Assembly (NCBI RefSeq): GCF_008084145.1
Contig: NZ_VSDO01000003.1
Location: 620,001-684,000, forward strand
Direction: 5' to 3'
Source: Paenibacillus faecis
Lineage (GTDB): Bacteria; Bacillota; Bacilli; Paenibacillales; Paenibacillaceae
Length of the DNA: 64,000 nt
In this document: positions 1 to 8,374 of the stretch, piece by piece
How positions within the stretch are numbered: position 1 is the stretch's first letter
How the letters are laid out: every line of letters starts with the position of its first letter
The notes under the pieces: generated by a model
The model's database searches: none
What the model saw: only the letters and a program-made list of their open reading frames with translations
Told to the model about the DNA's origin: nothing
Translations under genes and position numbers: made by a program

Positions 1-841
1 CGATCTCTCTGCTTGTTTCTTTGCCGGGGACGGCCGTATACTCGCCGTACAACAGCTCCGTGCCGTCGACGTTCAGCTTTTCTTTCTTCACACCCTCGCT
101 CCCCGCAGAGCTCTGCTGAACAACCGTTTTCTCATCGGATTTGGTCGCCTGCACCAGCAGTTGCTTGCCGCCATGCTCGTAAACGCTGAACAAGCTCCAA
201 TGATCGCCGGACACCCGGAGCGGCTGCATGGCGTAGCCCTTCCCCGATTCGGTTGCCTGCTTCTCCAGTTGGTCCGTCAGCTTGCTCCGCTCCTCGTCGG
301 ACAGCTCGTCAGGGAGGTAGGTGACGCGGGCGCTTTCAAACTTGTACTTTTGCCCCGCTACGGTATCCATAAGCTGAATAGGCTGCCCTTTTAACTGTTC
401 ACGCAGTGTAGAGAGCGTCTTAAAATGCAAAGGCGCTCTTTCGATATCTATTTTGCGGTCAGGGTTTCCTTCCGCGATATAGAACGCCGCTGCTTCCCCT
501 TCCTTCAAAAGCCGATCAGCCAATTGGCCGCTTTTAAGGGAACGCAGTTGATTTTCCAGCGTGTTCCCGTCCCGGTCGGCGGGGTCGATCTGCTTCTCCT
601 CGTAAACAATATCACCGTGATGATTCGTCAACGAGTACAGATGAACCGCGGCGAAGGCCGAAGATACGGTTAACAGCATGCCGACCAGCACGAATACACT
701 AACCCTGTAATTCAATGTACCTCTCCCTTTTTCCGCTTTGGACTCCAACAGCTTCTTCATTACAGGCCGGGTCAGGTCCGTTTCCGGCAGCCGCGCGTTA
801 TGGAAGAGTTGTCTGAGATCCCGGTCGTTGTCTCGATTCAC
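1..841 (-). CDS. Putative membrane-bound anti-sigma factor (partial, 3' end outside window)
   Basis: The frame is open from a GTG at 841 to the window edge, about 280 codons. The GTG has an AAGGGAG ribosome binding site and lies inside the end of the ECF sigma gene, a 44-base overlap that implies translational coupling. Residues 1-45 are charged and cytoplasmic in character. One hydrophobic segment follows at about residues 48-68, and the rest is a predicted extracellular domain. That outer domain is clearly homologous to the secreted protein encoded at 1444-2289 (shared motifs include FYIAEGNPDRK and LREQLKGQ). There is no visible Cys/His zinc anti-sigma motif, so the anti-sigma role is inferred from topology and its position directly after the sigma gene. 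Roughly 40 C-terminal residues are missing, judged from the paralog. An ATG at 760 is a possible shorter start. Confidence 0.7.
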   Translation of the reverse strand, partial: MNRDNDRDLRQLFHNARLPETDLTRPVMKKLLESKAEKGRGTLNYRVSVFVLVGMLLTVSSAFAAVHLYSLTNHHGDIVYEEKQIDPADRDGNTLENQLRSLKSGQLADRLLKEGEAAAFYIAEGNPDRKIDIERAPLHFKTLSTLREQLKGQPIQLMDTVAGQKYKFESARVTYLPDELSDEERSKLTDQLEKQATESGKGYAMQPLRVSGDHWSLFSVYEHGGKQLLVQATKSDEKTVVQQSSAGSEGVKKEKLNVDGTELLYGEYTAVPGKETSREI

Positions 842-1391
842 CGCTGCTCGCTCCCTTCATTTGGATATAGTACTTGCGGAATTTGGCGGCAGTTCTTTCA
901 TACTTTTTGCGTAAACCGGTACTGCTGCGCTGCAAAATCAACCCGATCTCCTCATAGGTTTTATCCTCCACGCAGCGAAGAATCAGCAAACTGCGCTCCT
1001 CCGCCGACAACCTGGACATGGCCCGGAGCACCCGCTCATCGAAATAGGCGGCTTCGATCCGCTGATCGATCGGCTTGTGATCCTCATCCGAACGGTATAG
1101 AAACGGAAGGTACCTTGCCAATTTGCGCTTGCGCAAAACGTCCAGGCAATGATTGGAGGCTATCGTATAAATCCATGCCTCAAAAGGCTTTTCCGGACGG
1201 TATGTCCGCAGATGCCGGAAAGCCTTAAGGAACACCTCCTGCACGCAATCCTCGGCTTCGGCATGGTTTCCTAACATATGGTAGCAGTAGTGGAGGATCT
1301 GCCTCTGATATCTCTGCATAATCTTTTCAAACTGACGGGTATCCCCGTTCAAAATTTCACCGATGATGAAGCGAAGCTCCGTATCATCCAC
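798..1391 (-). CDS. ECF-type RNA polymerase sigma factor
   Basis: The protein is an extracytoplasmic-function sigma-70 factor of about 197 residues. Region 2 is recognisable from the HYCYHMLGN...AEDCVQEVFLKAF stretch and the WIYTIASNHCLD motif. Region 4 follows in the C-terminal part (LSAEERSLLILRCVEDKTYEEIG). I chose the GTG at 1391 because GGGGTGAGG lies just upstream and the product then begins VDDTELRF; an ATG at 1433 would add 14 residues without a good site. It sits between a secreted protein gene (53 bases upstream) and the overlapping anti-sigma-like gene, the usual arrangement for a self-regulated envelope-stress ECF unit. The inducing signal cannot be read from sequence. Confidence 0.9.
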   Translation of the reverse strand: MDDTELRFIIGEILNGDTRQFEKIMQRYQRQILHYCYHMLGNHAEAEDCVQEVFLKAFRHLRTYRPEKPFEAWIYTIASNHCLDVLRKRKLARYLPFLYRSDEDHKPIDQRIEAAYFDERVLRAMSRLSAEERSLLILRCVEDKTYEEIGLILQRSSTGLRKKYERTAAKFRKYYIQMKGASSGESRQRPGSQTTLP

Positions 1392-1443
1392 ATCCTCACC
1401 CCTTTCTAATCTGCACTTCGGACGAGGAATCAAAGGTGCGGCA

Positions 1444-2289
1444 TTACTTCAAATACGCTTTGGCCACGTCGATAAGGTCCTGCTTGCTTAAATTTCCGCC
1501 GACATCCTCTATATGGTATTGAATATGAAACTCACTGTCCGGAATACTGTACACAAAGGTGATCCCTTTCCCCTTGCTGATTTCCCTGCTTTTTTCTTTG
1601 CCGGGCTCGCTCTTATATTCGGTGTACAACAGCTCCGCTCCGTTGACTTTCAGTTTTTCCGTCTTCACTCCGTCTTCTTGGGAAGGGCTCCGAAGGATCA
1701 CCGTTTTTCCATCGGATTTGATGGCCTGAACCAGCAACTGGTTACTGCCATGTTTGTAAGTGCTGAACAGGTTCCAATGGTTGCCGGACAGCTGCAGCGG
1801 ATGCATTGCGTAACCTTTGCCCGATTCGCCGGCTTGCCGCTCCAATTGGTCTGTCAGGTTGGCCAGCTCCTCATCGGACAACGTAAGAGGGTCATACGTA
1901 AGGCTGGCGTTCTCGAACTTATACTTCTTCACTGTATCCAAAATTTTAACATGCTGCCCCTTTAACTGTTCGCGCAGTTTGGAGGATGCCGTAAAACTCA
2001 GGGACGATCTTTCGATGTTCGTTTTCCGATCCGGGTTTCCCTCCGCAATATAAAAGAGCGCGGCCTCCCCCTTCTTCAGAAGCTGTTTCGCCAGTTTGGC
2101 GCTCTTTAAGGATCGGAGTTGATCCTCGAGAGTATTGCCGGACGGACTCGTTTCGTCGAGCAGCTTCTCCTCATAAACCGTCTTTCCCTTGCTGTCGGTC
2201 AACGAATACATCTCGGAGGCGGCCATGGCCGAGGAAGCCGTTAACAGCATCCCCGTCAATCCAATTAGGATACCAGCTTTATATTTCAT
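1444..2289 (-). CDS. Secreted paralog of the anti-sigma extracellular domain
   Basis: This 281-residue protein begins with a standard signal peptide (lysine near the N-terminus, hydrophobic core, cleavage around AMA-AS at residues 22-25). The mature part aligns throughout with the outer domain of the protein encoded at 1-841. It lacks the cytoplasmic and transmembrane parts of that protein. It is the first gene of the ECF operon and is followed 53 bases later by the sigma gene. I do not recognise an enzymatic motif. A role as a secreted co-sensor or ligand-binding decoy for the anti-sigma protein is inference from the duplication. Confidence 0.75.
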   Translation of the reverse strand: MKYKAGILIGLTGMLLTASSAMAASEMYSLTDSKGKTVYEEKLLDETSPSGNTLEDQLRSLKSAKLAKQLLKKGEAALFYIAEGNPDRKTNIERSSLSFTASSKLREQLKGQHVKILDTVKKYKFENASLTYDPLTLSDEELANLTDQLERQAGESGKGYAMHPLQLSGNHWNLFSTYKHGSNQLLVQAIKSDGKTVILRSPSQEDGVKTEKLKVNGAELLYTEYKSEPGKEKSREISKGKGITFVYSIPDSEFHIQYHIEDVGGNLSKQDLIDVAKAYLK

Positions 2290-2446
2290 AGAAATGTCTC
2301 TCCTTTTTTGGTGTGCGGCAAAAGCGCACTGTGTTTTATGCAGGCCTGGCCAGGTCTGAACCAGGGGCGCGGACTATAGCAAGCAACTTCGTTCGTCGTT
2401 CGCTGCGGCAAGGGTCGACCCCTTCCTGCCCCTTTCTAAAGAGTAC

Positions 2447-2474
2447 TACGCACGAGCCCCCTGCAAATGTGACA
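2447..2474 (-). promoter_or_regulatory. Candidate ECF-type promoter of the sigma operon
   Basis: Reading the minus strand, TGTCACA (2474-2468) is followed after 17 bases by CGTA (2450-2447). ECF promoters characteristically have a -35 ending in AAC or CACA and a -10 beginning CGT. The site lies 160 bases upstream of the operon's first gene and directly beyond the terminator of the gene at 2540. Autoregulation by the sigma factor encoded at 798-1391 is inferred. Confidence 0.45.
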
Positions 2475-2475
2475 T

Positions 2476-2505
2476 AAAAAAAAGGACCCGCATCTTGCGG
2501 GTCCC
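2476..2505 (-). terminator. Intrinsic terminator after the Asp-box protein gene
   Basis: On the minus strand a GGGACCCGC/GCGGGTCC stem with a short loop is followed by eight T residues, 35 bases after the stop codon at 2540. Confidence 0.85.
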
Positions 2506-2539
2506 ACCACCATCAGCCGAAAATGACCGGATCGGCAGC

Positions 2540-4540
2540 TTAAAGCTTATTCGCGTACATGATTTCCCCATACGTCCCGATAAAGATATATTTTCCGTAC
2601 ATCTTGATCCCGTCTTTCATCATTTCCGTCCCGAATATGCTCACGCCGGGATGCTTGTCGGGGATCGTAACCTTCCGCCACTGTACCCCGTCCTTGGAGA
2701 CGTAATAATTATCGTAAAGATCGTACCCTCCCTCGCCCAATTCCTCGAAAGAATGGTACATCGCATAGAAAGACCCGTCAAACGCGGTGAGGAAGTTGAA
2801 GCCGTCTTTATCTTGGACCAGATTCGTTGTTTTCTTGGACCAATTTACACCGTCTTTCGATACCCACGTTTTGGTAGGGATATATTGGTTTGCAACGACA
2901 TAGGTGCTGCCGTTCCAGGCCAGAAACACTTCGCTCATGTCCAGCGTCTTCAGCAGCTTCCAATGGACACCATCCGTCGTCTGCATGATCTTCGTCGTCG
3001 AGGGTTTATATTCGTTATAAACCTGGAATGTGGCGAGCAGCCGCTTGCCGTCCCAAACCATCGAGGTCAGCCAATCGTTACTAACGCTGTCAACCCGCGT
3101 CCAAGACACTCCGTCCTTGGAAGTGTACACGCCGTACACCTGGTCGGAGGCGACGAAAAATTTGCCCGCCCACATCACGTTGCGCAAGTCGCCGAATTGA
3201 TCCCTAAACTTGATTTTCGCCGGCTTCCAGGTCGTTCCGTCCGCGGAATAATAAGCCCCGCCATTGCCGACGGCAACGAACTTGTTAGCCCCCCAGGCGA
3301 CATCGAACAGGCTCGCTCTTCCGAGCCTGCCTCGGTAAGCGAACGGGCTGCTGCTTCTCCATGTCTTCCCGTCGTCCGTGTAGATCACGCTGCCGTACGA
3401 GCCCACGGCGACCGTTCGTTTGCCGTTCGTGGCCAAACCGTTGAAATCCCCGCTCGTCGCCGTACCGATCATCCGATAGCTCCACGAGGATCCATCTTTC
3501 GTATAGATCGAATATGTTCCGTCGGGGTGATCCTGCCGATCGTTCGAACCGATCCCGGCGAAACCGCTTTTTACGGGGTAAATGGTATAGATATTGGCAT
3601 GAAGATAAGACAAGTCTACCTTCCTCCAACTGGCGCCATCCCTTGACGTATAAGCGACGTTGATATTCACCCCTTCGTTGTTGCCGGAGGCTCCGGTGAC
3701 AATATACATGTTGTTGCCGTAAACGATGGTCTGCAATTGAACGCCGTTAGGCGACTTTCCTTGTTTCTTCCAAGTCGTCCCGTCCGTTGAAGTGTAAATG
3801 CCGTTACCGACACCGATGTATTGATGGCCCGTCCAGACCAGATCGCGGACCCCGGCGGCGGCATTATAGGTTTTGGCGGACCATCCGAGGCCGTCCTTGG
3901 AAACGAGGACGTAATTTTGATCATAGCTGCTTACGAAGTAAGTCCCGTTCACATATTTCAGGGTGTTCCAGCCGCGCTCGCTTTTTAACGTATATGAGGT
4001 CGCCCAGTTTTCCCCGTCTTTTGACGTAAACACATGTTTCGTTCCCAAAGCCACGAATCCGCCCTGGCCCCATGCCAGATTCTCGATCGTTTCGCCCGGG
4101 TTAAAGTCCAGCTTCGTCCAAGTTAAACCGTCTGTGGAAACAAAGCCTTCGGAAGGCTTGCGGTAAAGGTCCATGTCGTATTCCGTATTGTTGCCGAACA
4201 TGACATATTTCGTTCCATCCCATTCGATAGTCGTCAAATGATAATTCCCGAATTTCGAGAGGGCCTTCCAGCTTACCCCGTCCTTCGACTTCATGACCGT
4301 GCCGTATGGACCGACGGCTATGTATTCGTTGTTATTCCCCTTTGTCAGCGCATAGGGCGCGTTGGAGCTAAAGGTCGTGTCCAGCGTCCAGCCTTCGCCC
4401 ATCGAAACGGCCGGCTCCTGCAGCGTAATCGAGTCGAGTTCCGGGTAGGCCCCTAAAGCATCCGCCTGCGGGACAGCTCCCCCCCATAACGACAATAAGA
4501 ATGACAGACAAACGACCATGACGAGCGCACTTCTTCTCAT
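2540..4540 (-). CDS. Secreted Asp-box (BNR-like) repeat protein
   Basis: The 666-residue product has an N-terminal signal peptide (MRRSALVMVV..., cleavage near residue 28) after an AGGAGG-type ribosome binding site. The rest consists of at least ten repeats built around the S-x-D-G-x-x-W signature (for example STDGTTWK, SKDGVNWS, SADGTTWK). This is the Asp-box/BNR motif, which marks turns in six- to eight-bladed beta-propellers of sialidases, Ycf48-type assembly factors and many secreted binding proteins. The catalytic arginines and FRIP motif of a true sialidase are not evident, so I expect a structural or ligand-binding propeller pair rather than an enzyme. It is transcribed alone and ends in a strong terminator. 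Confidence 0.8.
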   Translation of the reverse strand: MRRSALVMVVCLSFLLSLWGGAVPQADALGAYPELDSITLQEPAVSMGEGWTLDTTFSSNAPYALTKGNNNEYIAVGPYGTVMKSKDGVSWKALSKFGNYHLTTIEWDGTKYVMFGNNTEYDMDLYRKPSEGFVSTDGLTWTKLDFNPGETIENLAWGQGGFVALGTKHVFTSKDGENWATSYTLKSERGWNTLKYVNGTYFVSSYDQNYVLVSKDGLGWSAKTYNAAAGVRDLVWTGHQYIGVGNGIYTSTDGTTWKKQGKSPNGVQLQTIVYGNNMYIVTGASGNNEGVNINVAYTSRDGASWRKVDLSYLHANIYTIYPVKSGFAGIGSNDRQDHPDGTYSIYTKDGSSWSYRMIGTATSGDFNGLATNGKRTVAVGSYGSVIYTDDGKTWRSSSPFAYRGRLGRASLFDVAWGANKFVAVGNGGAYYSADGTTWKPAKIKFRDQFGDLRNVMWAGKFFVASDQVYGVYTSKDGVSWTRVDSVSNDWLTSMVWDGKRLLATFQVYNEYKPSTTKIMQTTDGVHWKLLKTLDMSEVFLAWNGSTYVVANQYIPTKTWVSKDGVNWSKKTTNLVQDKDGFNFLTAFDGSFYAMYHSFEELGEGGYDLYDNYYVSKDGVQWRKVTIPDKHPGVSIFGTEMMKDGIKMYGKYIFIGTYGEIMYANKL

Positions 4541-4634
4541 GTTTCCCTCCTGTTGTTGACGTCTTGTTGTTTAGAATTATTTTCATCTTAGTCGTTTTTT
4601 GTCGAATTGTGATGGGTCTTTATACCTATTAGCA

Positions 4635-4680
4635 AGAAAAAACATAACCAATGGCCCAAAACGACCGATTGGTTATGTCC
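4635..4680 (-). terminator. Intrinsic terminator after the AraC-family gene
   Basis: A GGACATAACCAAT/ATTGGTTATG stem is followed by TTTTTTCTTG on the minus strand, 20 bases after the stop at 4701. Confidence 0.8.
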
Positions 4681-4700
4681 GATAAAAGTCACATATTAAT

Positions 4701-5606
4701 TTACAACTTTTTCACTGGGCGCAATACCGCATAGCCATATCCCTCGGGAAAATGACGCTGGTAATCCTGCTTAACGTCCTCATCCCATTCATACCCTCTG
4801 CTCTTCGGGTCAAAATTCCAGGCGGTATGTTCAACGGCCCCCATGACGGCGCCGTTATCCTTGAGGTAATCGAAAGGCGGATGAAAGAAAACCAGATATT
4901 CCGATTCGGGGATCTCTTTACATTCCATCCCGTCCGGAATAGCTCCCTGGTAGTCCAGGGCAACGGGAATTCCGTACAGATAGCCTTTTTGCCCGTCCCG
5001 ATAAAACCATCCCGCCGTCTGGCCCAATTGCCCCGGCAAGGCCAGGTTGGACATGCTGTCCAGAACGCCGGCGATCTCATCGCAGTTGTGACCGTTTTGC
5101 CAGAACGACCCATAATTTTGTACGTCTAAATCCCAAATTCCAATAAACTTGTGTGCCGGAATGTACTCGACTTTGATCTCGACCGGTTGTACCCGTGAGT
5201 TGCTCATCTTGCCACGCTCCTTGGTCAAATAATAATGATAAGGCGAAAATACCTCCTGACGAATGGCCAATGGAATGGGCCGGGGCGCCTTGCGGTAAGC
5301 CGCCGGGGTAACCCGGAACGCCTTGACAAACGCTCGGGTAAAAGACTCCTGTGAGGAGAAACCATACTTTACGGCAATATCCAGCACGCGCTCGTCCGTG
5401 TCGCGGAGCTCCAAAGCGGCACGGCTGATCTTTCGTGTCCAGATATAATCCCGCAGCGTCATCCCCGTTAACTCGTTGAATTGCCTGGAACAATAATAGG
5501 GCGAGTATCCCAACTGCTCGGACATCTTCAGGAGAGATGCGGTTTCCGTGATATTGGCGTCCACCCAGTCCACCATAAGCTGGACCATTTCATTCCACTC
5601 GTACAT
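4701..5606 (-). CDS. AraC-family regulator with GyrI-like effector domain
   Basis: Residues about 8-105 form the double helix-turn-helix of AraC/XylS regulators, ending in the typical DIAVKYGFSSQESFTRAFVKAFRVTPAAYRK signature region. Residues about 140-300 match the GyrI-like/integron-associated effector-binding fold (VEIKVEYIPAHKFIGI, ending in a Y-x-V-x-x-P pattern). Proteins of this layout (Rob/BmrR-like) bind lipophilic or aromatic ligands and activate transporters or stress genes. The start at 5606 follows GGAGG. It is divergent from the nitrilase-GNAT operon at 5797, which is therefore a possible target, although I see no operator that proves it. Confidence 0.88.
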   Translation of the reverse strand: MYEWNEMVQLMVDWVDANITETASLLKMSEQLGYSPYYCSRQFNELTGMTLRDYIWTRKISRAALELRDTDERVLDIAVKYGFSSQESFTRAFVKAFRVTPAAYRKAPRPIPLAIRQEVFSPYHYYLTKERGKMSNSRVQPVEIKVEYIPAHKFIGIWDLDVQNYGSFWQNGHNCDEIAGVLDSMSNLALPGQLGQTAGWFYRDGQKGYLYGIPVALDYQGAIPDGMECKEIPESEYLVFFHPPFDYLKDNGAVMGAVEHTAWNFDPKSRGYEWDEDVKQDYQRHFPEGYGYAVLRPVKKL

Positions 5607-5796
5607 GAGAGATTTCCTCCTTCCAACAGCATCATAGCAAAACGGTTTCCCGGCCTTTTGATCTGAGTTGCACTGCTTTTCGGGAACGCGGCTTTCTTAT
5701 GTACACTTGTCATATTAGTGAATTTTTCGCACAATGATAATACCACAAGCCCTAAAATAGCAAAGATGATCATCCCCGAACAGGAGGAACTATATC

Positions 5797-6654
5797 ATGA
5801 AACTCAGAGTGTCCGCAGTACAATATCAGCTTCAGACCATCGCATCGTTTGACGATTTCGCGAAACAATCGGAGCATTACATTAAAACAGCCGAGGAGTT
5901 CGGCGCCGAGTTCGTGTTATTTCCCGAGTTCTTCACGACCCAGCTGATGTCGATCGGAGACAAAGACGGTCACGCCTTGACCATCAACGACTTGCCCGAT
6001 TTTACCGAGGCGTATTTGAACTTGTTCTCCTCCCTGGCCAAGCGGACAAACCTGCATATTATCGGAGGAACGCACGTCATCCGTAAGGAGGATCGGCTCT
6101 ACAATGTCGCCCACCTGTTCTATCCGGATGGAACCATAGCGGCACAACCCAAGCTGCATATTACCCCCACCGAAGTGAACGAGTGGAAAATGGCCCCCGG
6201 CGATGGCCTGCAAGTGTTCCAGACGAGCAAGGGGACTATCGCCATGCTGACCTGCTATGACATCGAGTTCCCGGAAATTGTGCGAATGGCCAAAGCAAAG
6301 GGCGCGGACGTCATCTTTTGTCCTTCCTGTACCGACGATCGCCACGGCTTCCACCGCGTCCGCTACACCAGCCATGCCCGAGCGATTGAGAACCAGGTTT
6401 ACGTCGTTCTGACCGGAACGGTCGGTTCGCTGCCGACGGTGGATTTCATGCGGGCGAACTTCGGGCAGGCGGCGATCATCACCCCGAACGACATTCCGTT
6501 TCCGCCCCGTGGTATATTGGCGGAAGGCGAGATCAACCAGGATATGATCATCACCGCCGATCTGGATCTCGACCTGCTGTACCAGGTTCGGGAGCAGGGC
6601 TCCGTCACGACGTGGCGCGACCGGAGAACCGATCTTTATCCGGACTGGAACTAA
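5797..6654 (+). CDS. Carbon-nitrogen hydrolase (nitrilase superfamily)
   Basis: The 285-residue cytoplasmic enzyme carries the complete nitrilase-superfamily triad: Glu44 (LFPEFF), Lys119 (QPKLHIT) and Cys153 (LTCYDIEFPE). The family hydrolyses amides, nitriles or carbamoyl groups through a cysteine thioester. The sequence resembles the group of single-domain amidohydrolases often encoded directly beside a GNAT acetyltransferase, and here the GNAT gene follows after 15 bases. The true substrate is unknown. The ATG has an AGGAGG site seven bases upstream. Confidence 0.9.
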   Translation: MKLRVSAVQYQLQTIASFDDFAKQSEHYIKTAEEFGAEFVLFPEFFTTQLMSIGDKDGHALTINDLPDFTEAYLNLFSSLAKRTNLHIIGGTHVIRKEDRLYNVAHLFYPDGTIAAQPKLHITPTEVNEWKMAPGDGLQVFQTSKGTIAMLTCYDIEFPEIVRMAKAKGADVIFCPSCTDDRHGFHRVRYTSHARAIENQVYVVLTGTVGSLPTVDFMRANFGQAAIITPNDIPFPPRGILAEGEINQDMIITADLDLDLLYQVREQGSVTTWRDRRTDLYPDWN

Positions 6655-6669
6655 GGCGGGCCTGGGAAA

Positions 6670-7347
6670 ATGGATATGTACCGCAAGGAATTTTACGTGT
6701 TTGACCAGGATCAGCCCGTCCCGGCGGTCATTCGTAATTATACGGAGCGGGACTTTCCCGCGCTGATCCGGATTCAACAGGAAAGCTTCCCGCCGCCGTT
6801 TCCGTCCGAATTGTGGTGGAACGCGGAACAGCTGAGCAACCATGTGGCGCTTTTTCCGGAAGGGGCGTTATGCATCGAGGTGAACGGCGAAATCGCCGGA
6901 TCGATGACGGGTCTGCTCGTGGACTTCGATCCCGCTCACCCCGAACATACCTGGGAGGAAGTGACGGACGGCGGATATATCCGCAACCATAACCCTAACG
7001 GAAACACCCTCTATGTCGTGGATATCTGCGTACGCCCGTCCCAACGAAAGCTAGGGCTTGGCAAATGGCTGATGTCCTCCATGTACGACGTGGTGGTCCA
7101 CAAGGGGGTGGACCGGCTGCTCGGCGGAGGCCGAATGCCCGGCTACCACAAGAAGAAGCACGAGATGACGGCGGACCAATACCTCGCTGCCGTGGTTAAA
7201 GGCGAGCTGAAAGATCCCGTGATCACCTTTTTAATGCGCTGCGGGCGTACGCCCGTGCAAGTCGTGGCGAACTACCTGGAGGACGAAGAATCTTGCCATT
7301 ACGGCGCGTTAATGGAATGGAGAAATCCGTTCCGCATGACAAAATAA
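6670..7347 (+). CDS. GNAT-family N-acetyltransferase
   Basis: The 225-residue protein contains the acetyl-CoA-binding signature of GNAT enzymes at about residues 118-130 (DICVRPSQRKLGLGKWL, the R/Q-x-x-G-x-G/A element in altered form). It lies 15 bases after the nitrilase gene and 25 bases before another GNAT-like gene, so the three are probably co-transcribed. In related genomes a GNAT domain is often paired with or fused to a nitrilase-type amidohydrolase, which suggests the two act on the same small amide or amine. Substrate unknown. Confidence 0.82.
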   Translation: MDMYRKEFYVFDQDQPVPAVIRNYTERDFPALIRIQQESFPPPFPSELWWNAEQLSNHVALFPEGALCIEVNGEIAGSMTGLLVDFDPAHPEHTWEEVTDGGYIRNHNPNGNTLYVVDICVRPSQRKLGLGKWLMSSMYDVVVHKGVDRLLGGGRMPGYHKKKHEMTADQYLAAVVKGELKDPVITFLMRCGRTPVQVVANYLEDEESCHYGALMEWRNPFRMTK

Positions 7348-7372
7348 ATTAAGAATGAGGTGCGCAGAATCT

Positions 7373-8044
7373 ATGGAATACCGCAGAATTACGAGTATCG
7401 AGGACCCTTTGTTTAAGCAGATGCACCAGCTCATGCAGGATATTTTCCCACCCGAGGAAGTGCTTGAGTTCTGCCTTTGGAAAGAGCCGCTGGAGGATCC
7501 GGGCATCCGCGTCTTCGTTGCCGTTCATGACGGTCAAGTCTGCGGCGCAACGGAATACCGCTTCTATGAGGATTTCAATGTGGCGATGACCGACTTTACC
7601 ATTATCGGGCGCGCCGGACTGGGGATCGGCCGCTTCCTCAGCCAAAAACGGCTGGAGGATTTGAACGCGCTGGCCCAAGCCAACGGCAAACCGCTGCTGG
7701 GCATGTTCGCCGAGATCTACGACCCTTACCGGGTGGAGCAGTACGAATTCGGCGGCGTAAAGCCGATGGATCCGTTTGTCCGCCGTGAAGTGCTGTCGCA
7801 TTTGGGGTACAAACGCCTCGACTTCCCTTACGTTCACCCTTCCTGGAACAACGACGGGGAAGCCGTCACCGGGCTCGACCTGTGCTTCCTTCCGACCGAC
7901 GACAGCCTGAGCGAGCTGCCGACGGAGCTGATCGTGAAGTTTTTGCGCCGTTACTACACCGTCCTGCCGAACAAGCCGCAGGCGTGGCACGACATGGTCG
8001 GGCAGCTGGAGGCGAAGGAGAGCGCGGCGCTGCTGCCGATCTGA
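7373..8044 (+). CDS. GNAT-like acetyltransferase-fold protein
   Basis: I chose the ATG at 7373, which is preceded by GAGGTG at a 10-base distance; an ATG six codons upstream has no ribosome binding site. The product (about 223 residues) has the beta-strand and helix order of GNAT proteins (VFVAVHDGQVCGATEYRFY, then IIGRAGLGIGRFLSQKRLEDL), with an RxGxG-like pyrophosphate loop. The C-terminal half carries unusual conserved acidic stretches. It is the third gene of the nitrilase-GNAT operon. Function beyond probable acyl transfer is unknown. Confidence 0.65.
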   Translation: MEYRRITSIEDPLFKQMHQLMQDIFPPEEVLEFCLWKEPLEDPGIRVFVAVHDGQVCGATEYRFYEDFNVAMTDFTIIGRAGLGIGRFLSQKRLEDLNALAQANGKPLLGMFAEIYDPYRVEQYEFGGVKPMDPFVRREVLSHLGYKRLDFPYVHPSWNNDGEAVTGLDLCFLPTDDSLSELPTELIVKFLRRYYTVLPNKPQAWHDMVGQLEAKESAALLPI

Positions 8045-8079
8045 CCTTTTGTCAGTCCTGCATGCCGGCGTCACCTGCA

Positions 8080-8270
8080 AACTAACGGGAAAACCTCCCG
8101 TTAATTTACCGCACTTGGCCCTTGGATCGGATTTAGCGGGAAAAGTTCCATCTAATTCGAAGCGGAGTTGCGAATATACGCTATTTTAGGCGAATTAGCG
8201 GGAGGTTTTCCTGCTAATTCGCTTCAGCCTCCGCCTTAGCGTCAAAATAACGGGAGAAATTCCCGGTAAT
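8080..8270. repeat. Array of four short imperfect palindromes
   Basis: Four related dyads of about 25 bp lie at 8080-8107, 8132-8157, 8192-8220 and 8246-8270. Each resembles TTAGCGGGA, a short centre, then TCCCGCTAA. Their starts are 52-60 bp apart. They fill the intergenic stretch between convergent genes, which contains no other gene that I can see. Confidence 0.7.
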
Positions 8271-8315
8271 CGCACCCCTGCCCAGGTACAAGCCTGGGCA
8301 AGGAGAAGCCGCCGA

Positions 8316-8362
8316 ACAAACAACCCTGAAACCGCCACGCGGCGGCCATCAGGGTTGTTTGC
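8316..8362. terminator. Bidirectional hairpin between convergent genes
   Basis: AAACAACCCTGA pairs with TCAGGGTTGTTT around an inner GCCGC/GCGGC stem. It lies 13 bases beyond the stop of the minus-strand hydrolase gene and can serve both sides, although the U-tract is weak. Confidence 0.65.
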
Positions 8363-8374
8363 GTACTCCATCAT

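Noticed and set aside
2495..3646. 383-codon plus-strand frame opposite the Asp-box protein gene
   Set aside because: No ribosome binding site or recognisable domain; the repeated SxDGxxW code on the other strand explains the openness.
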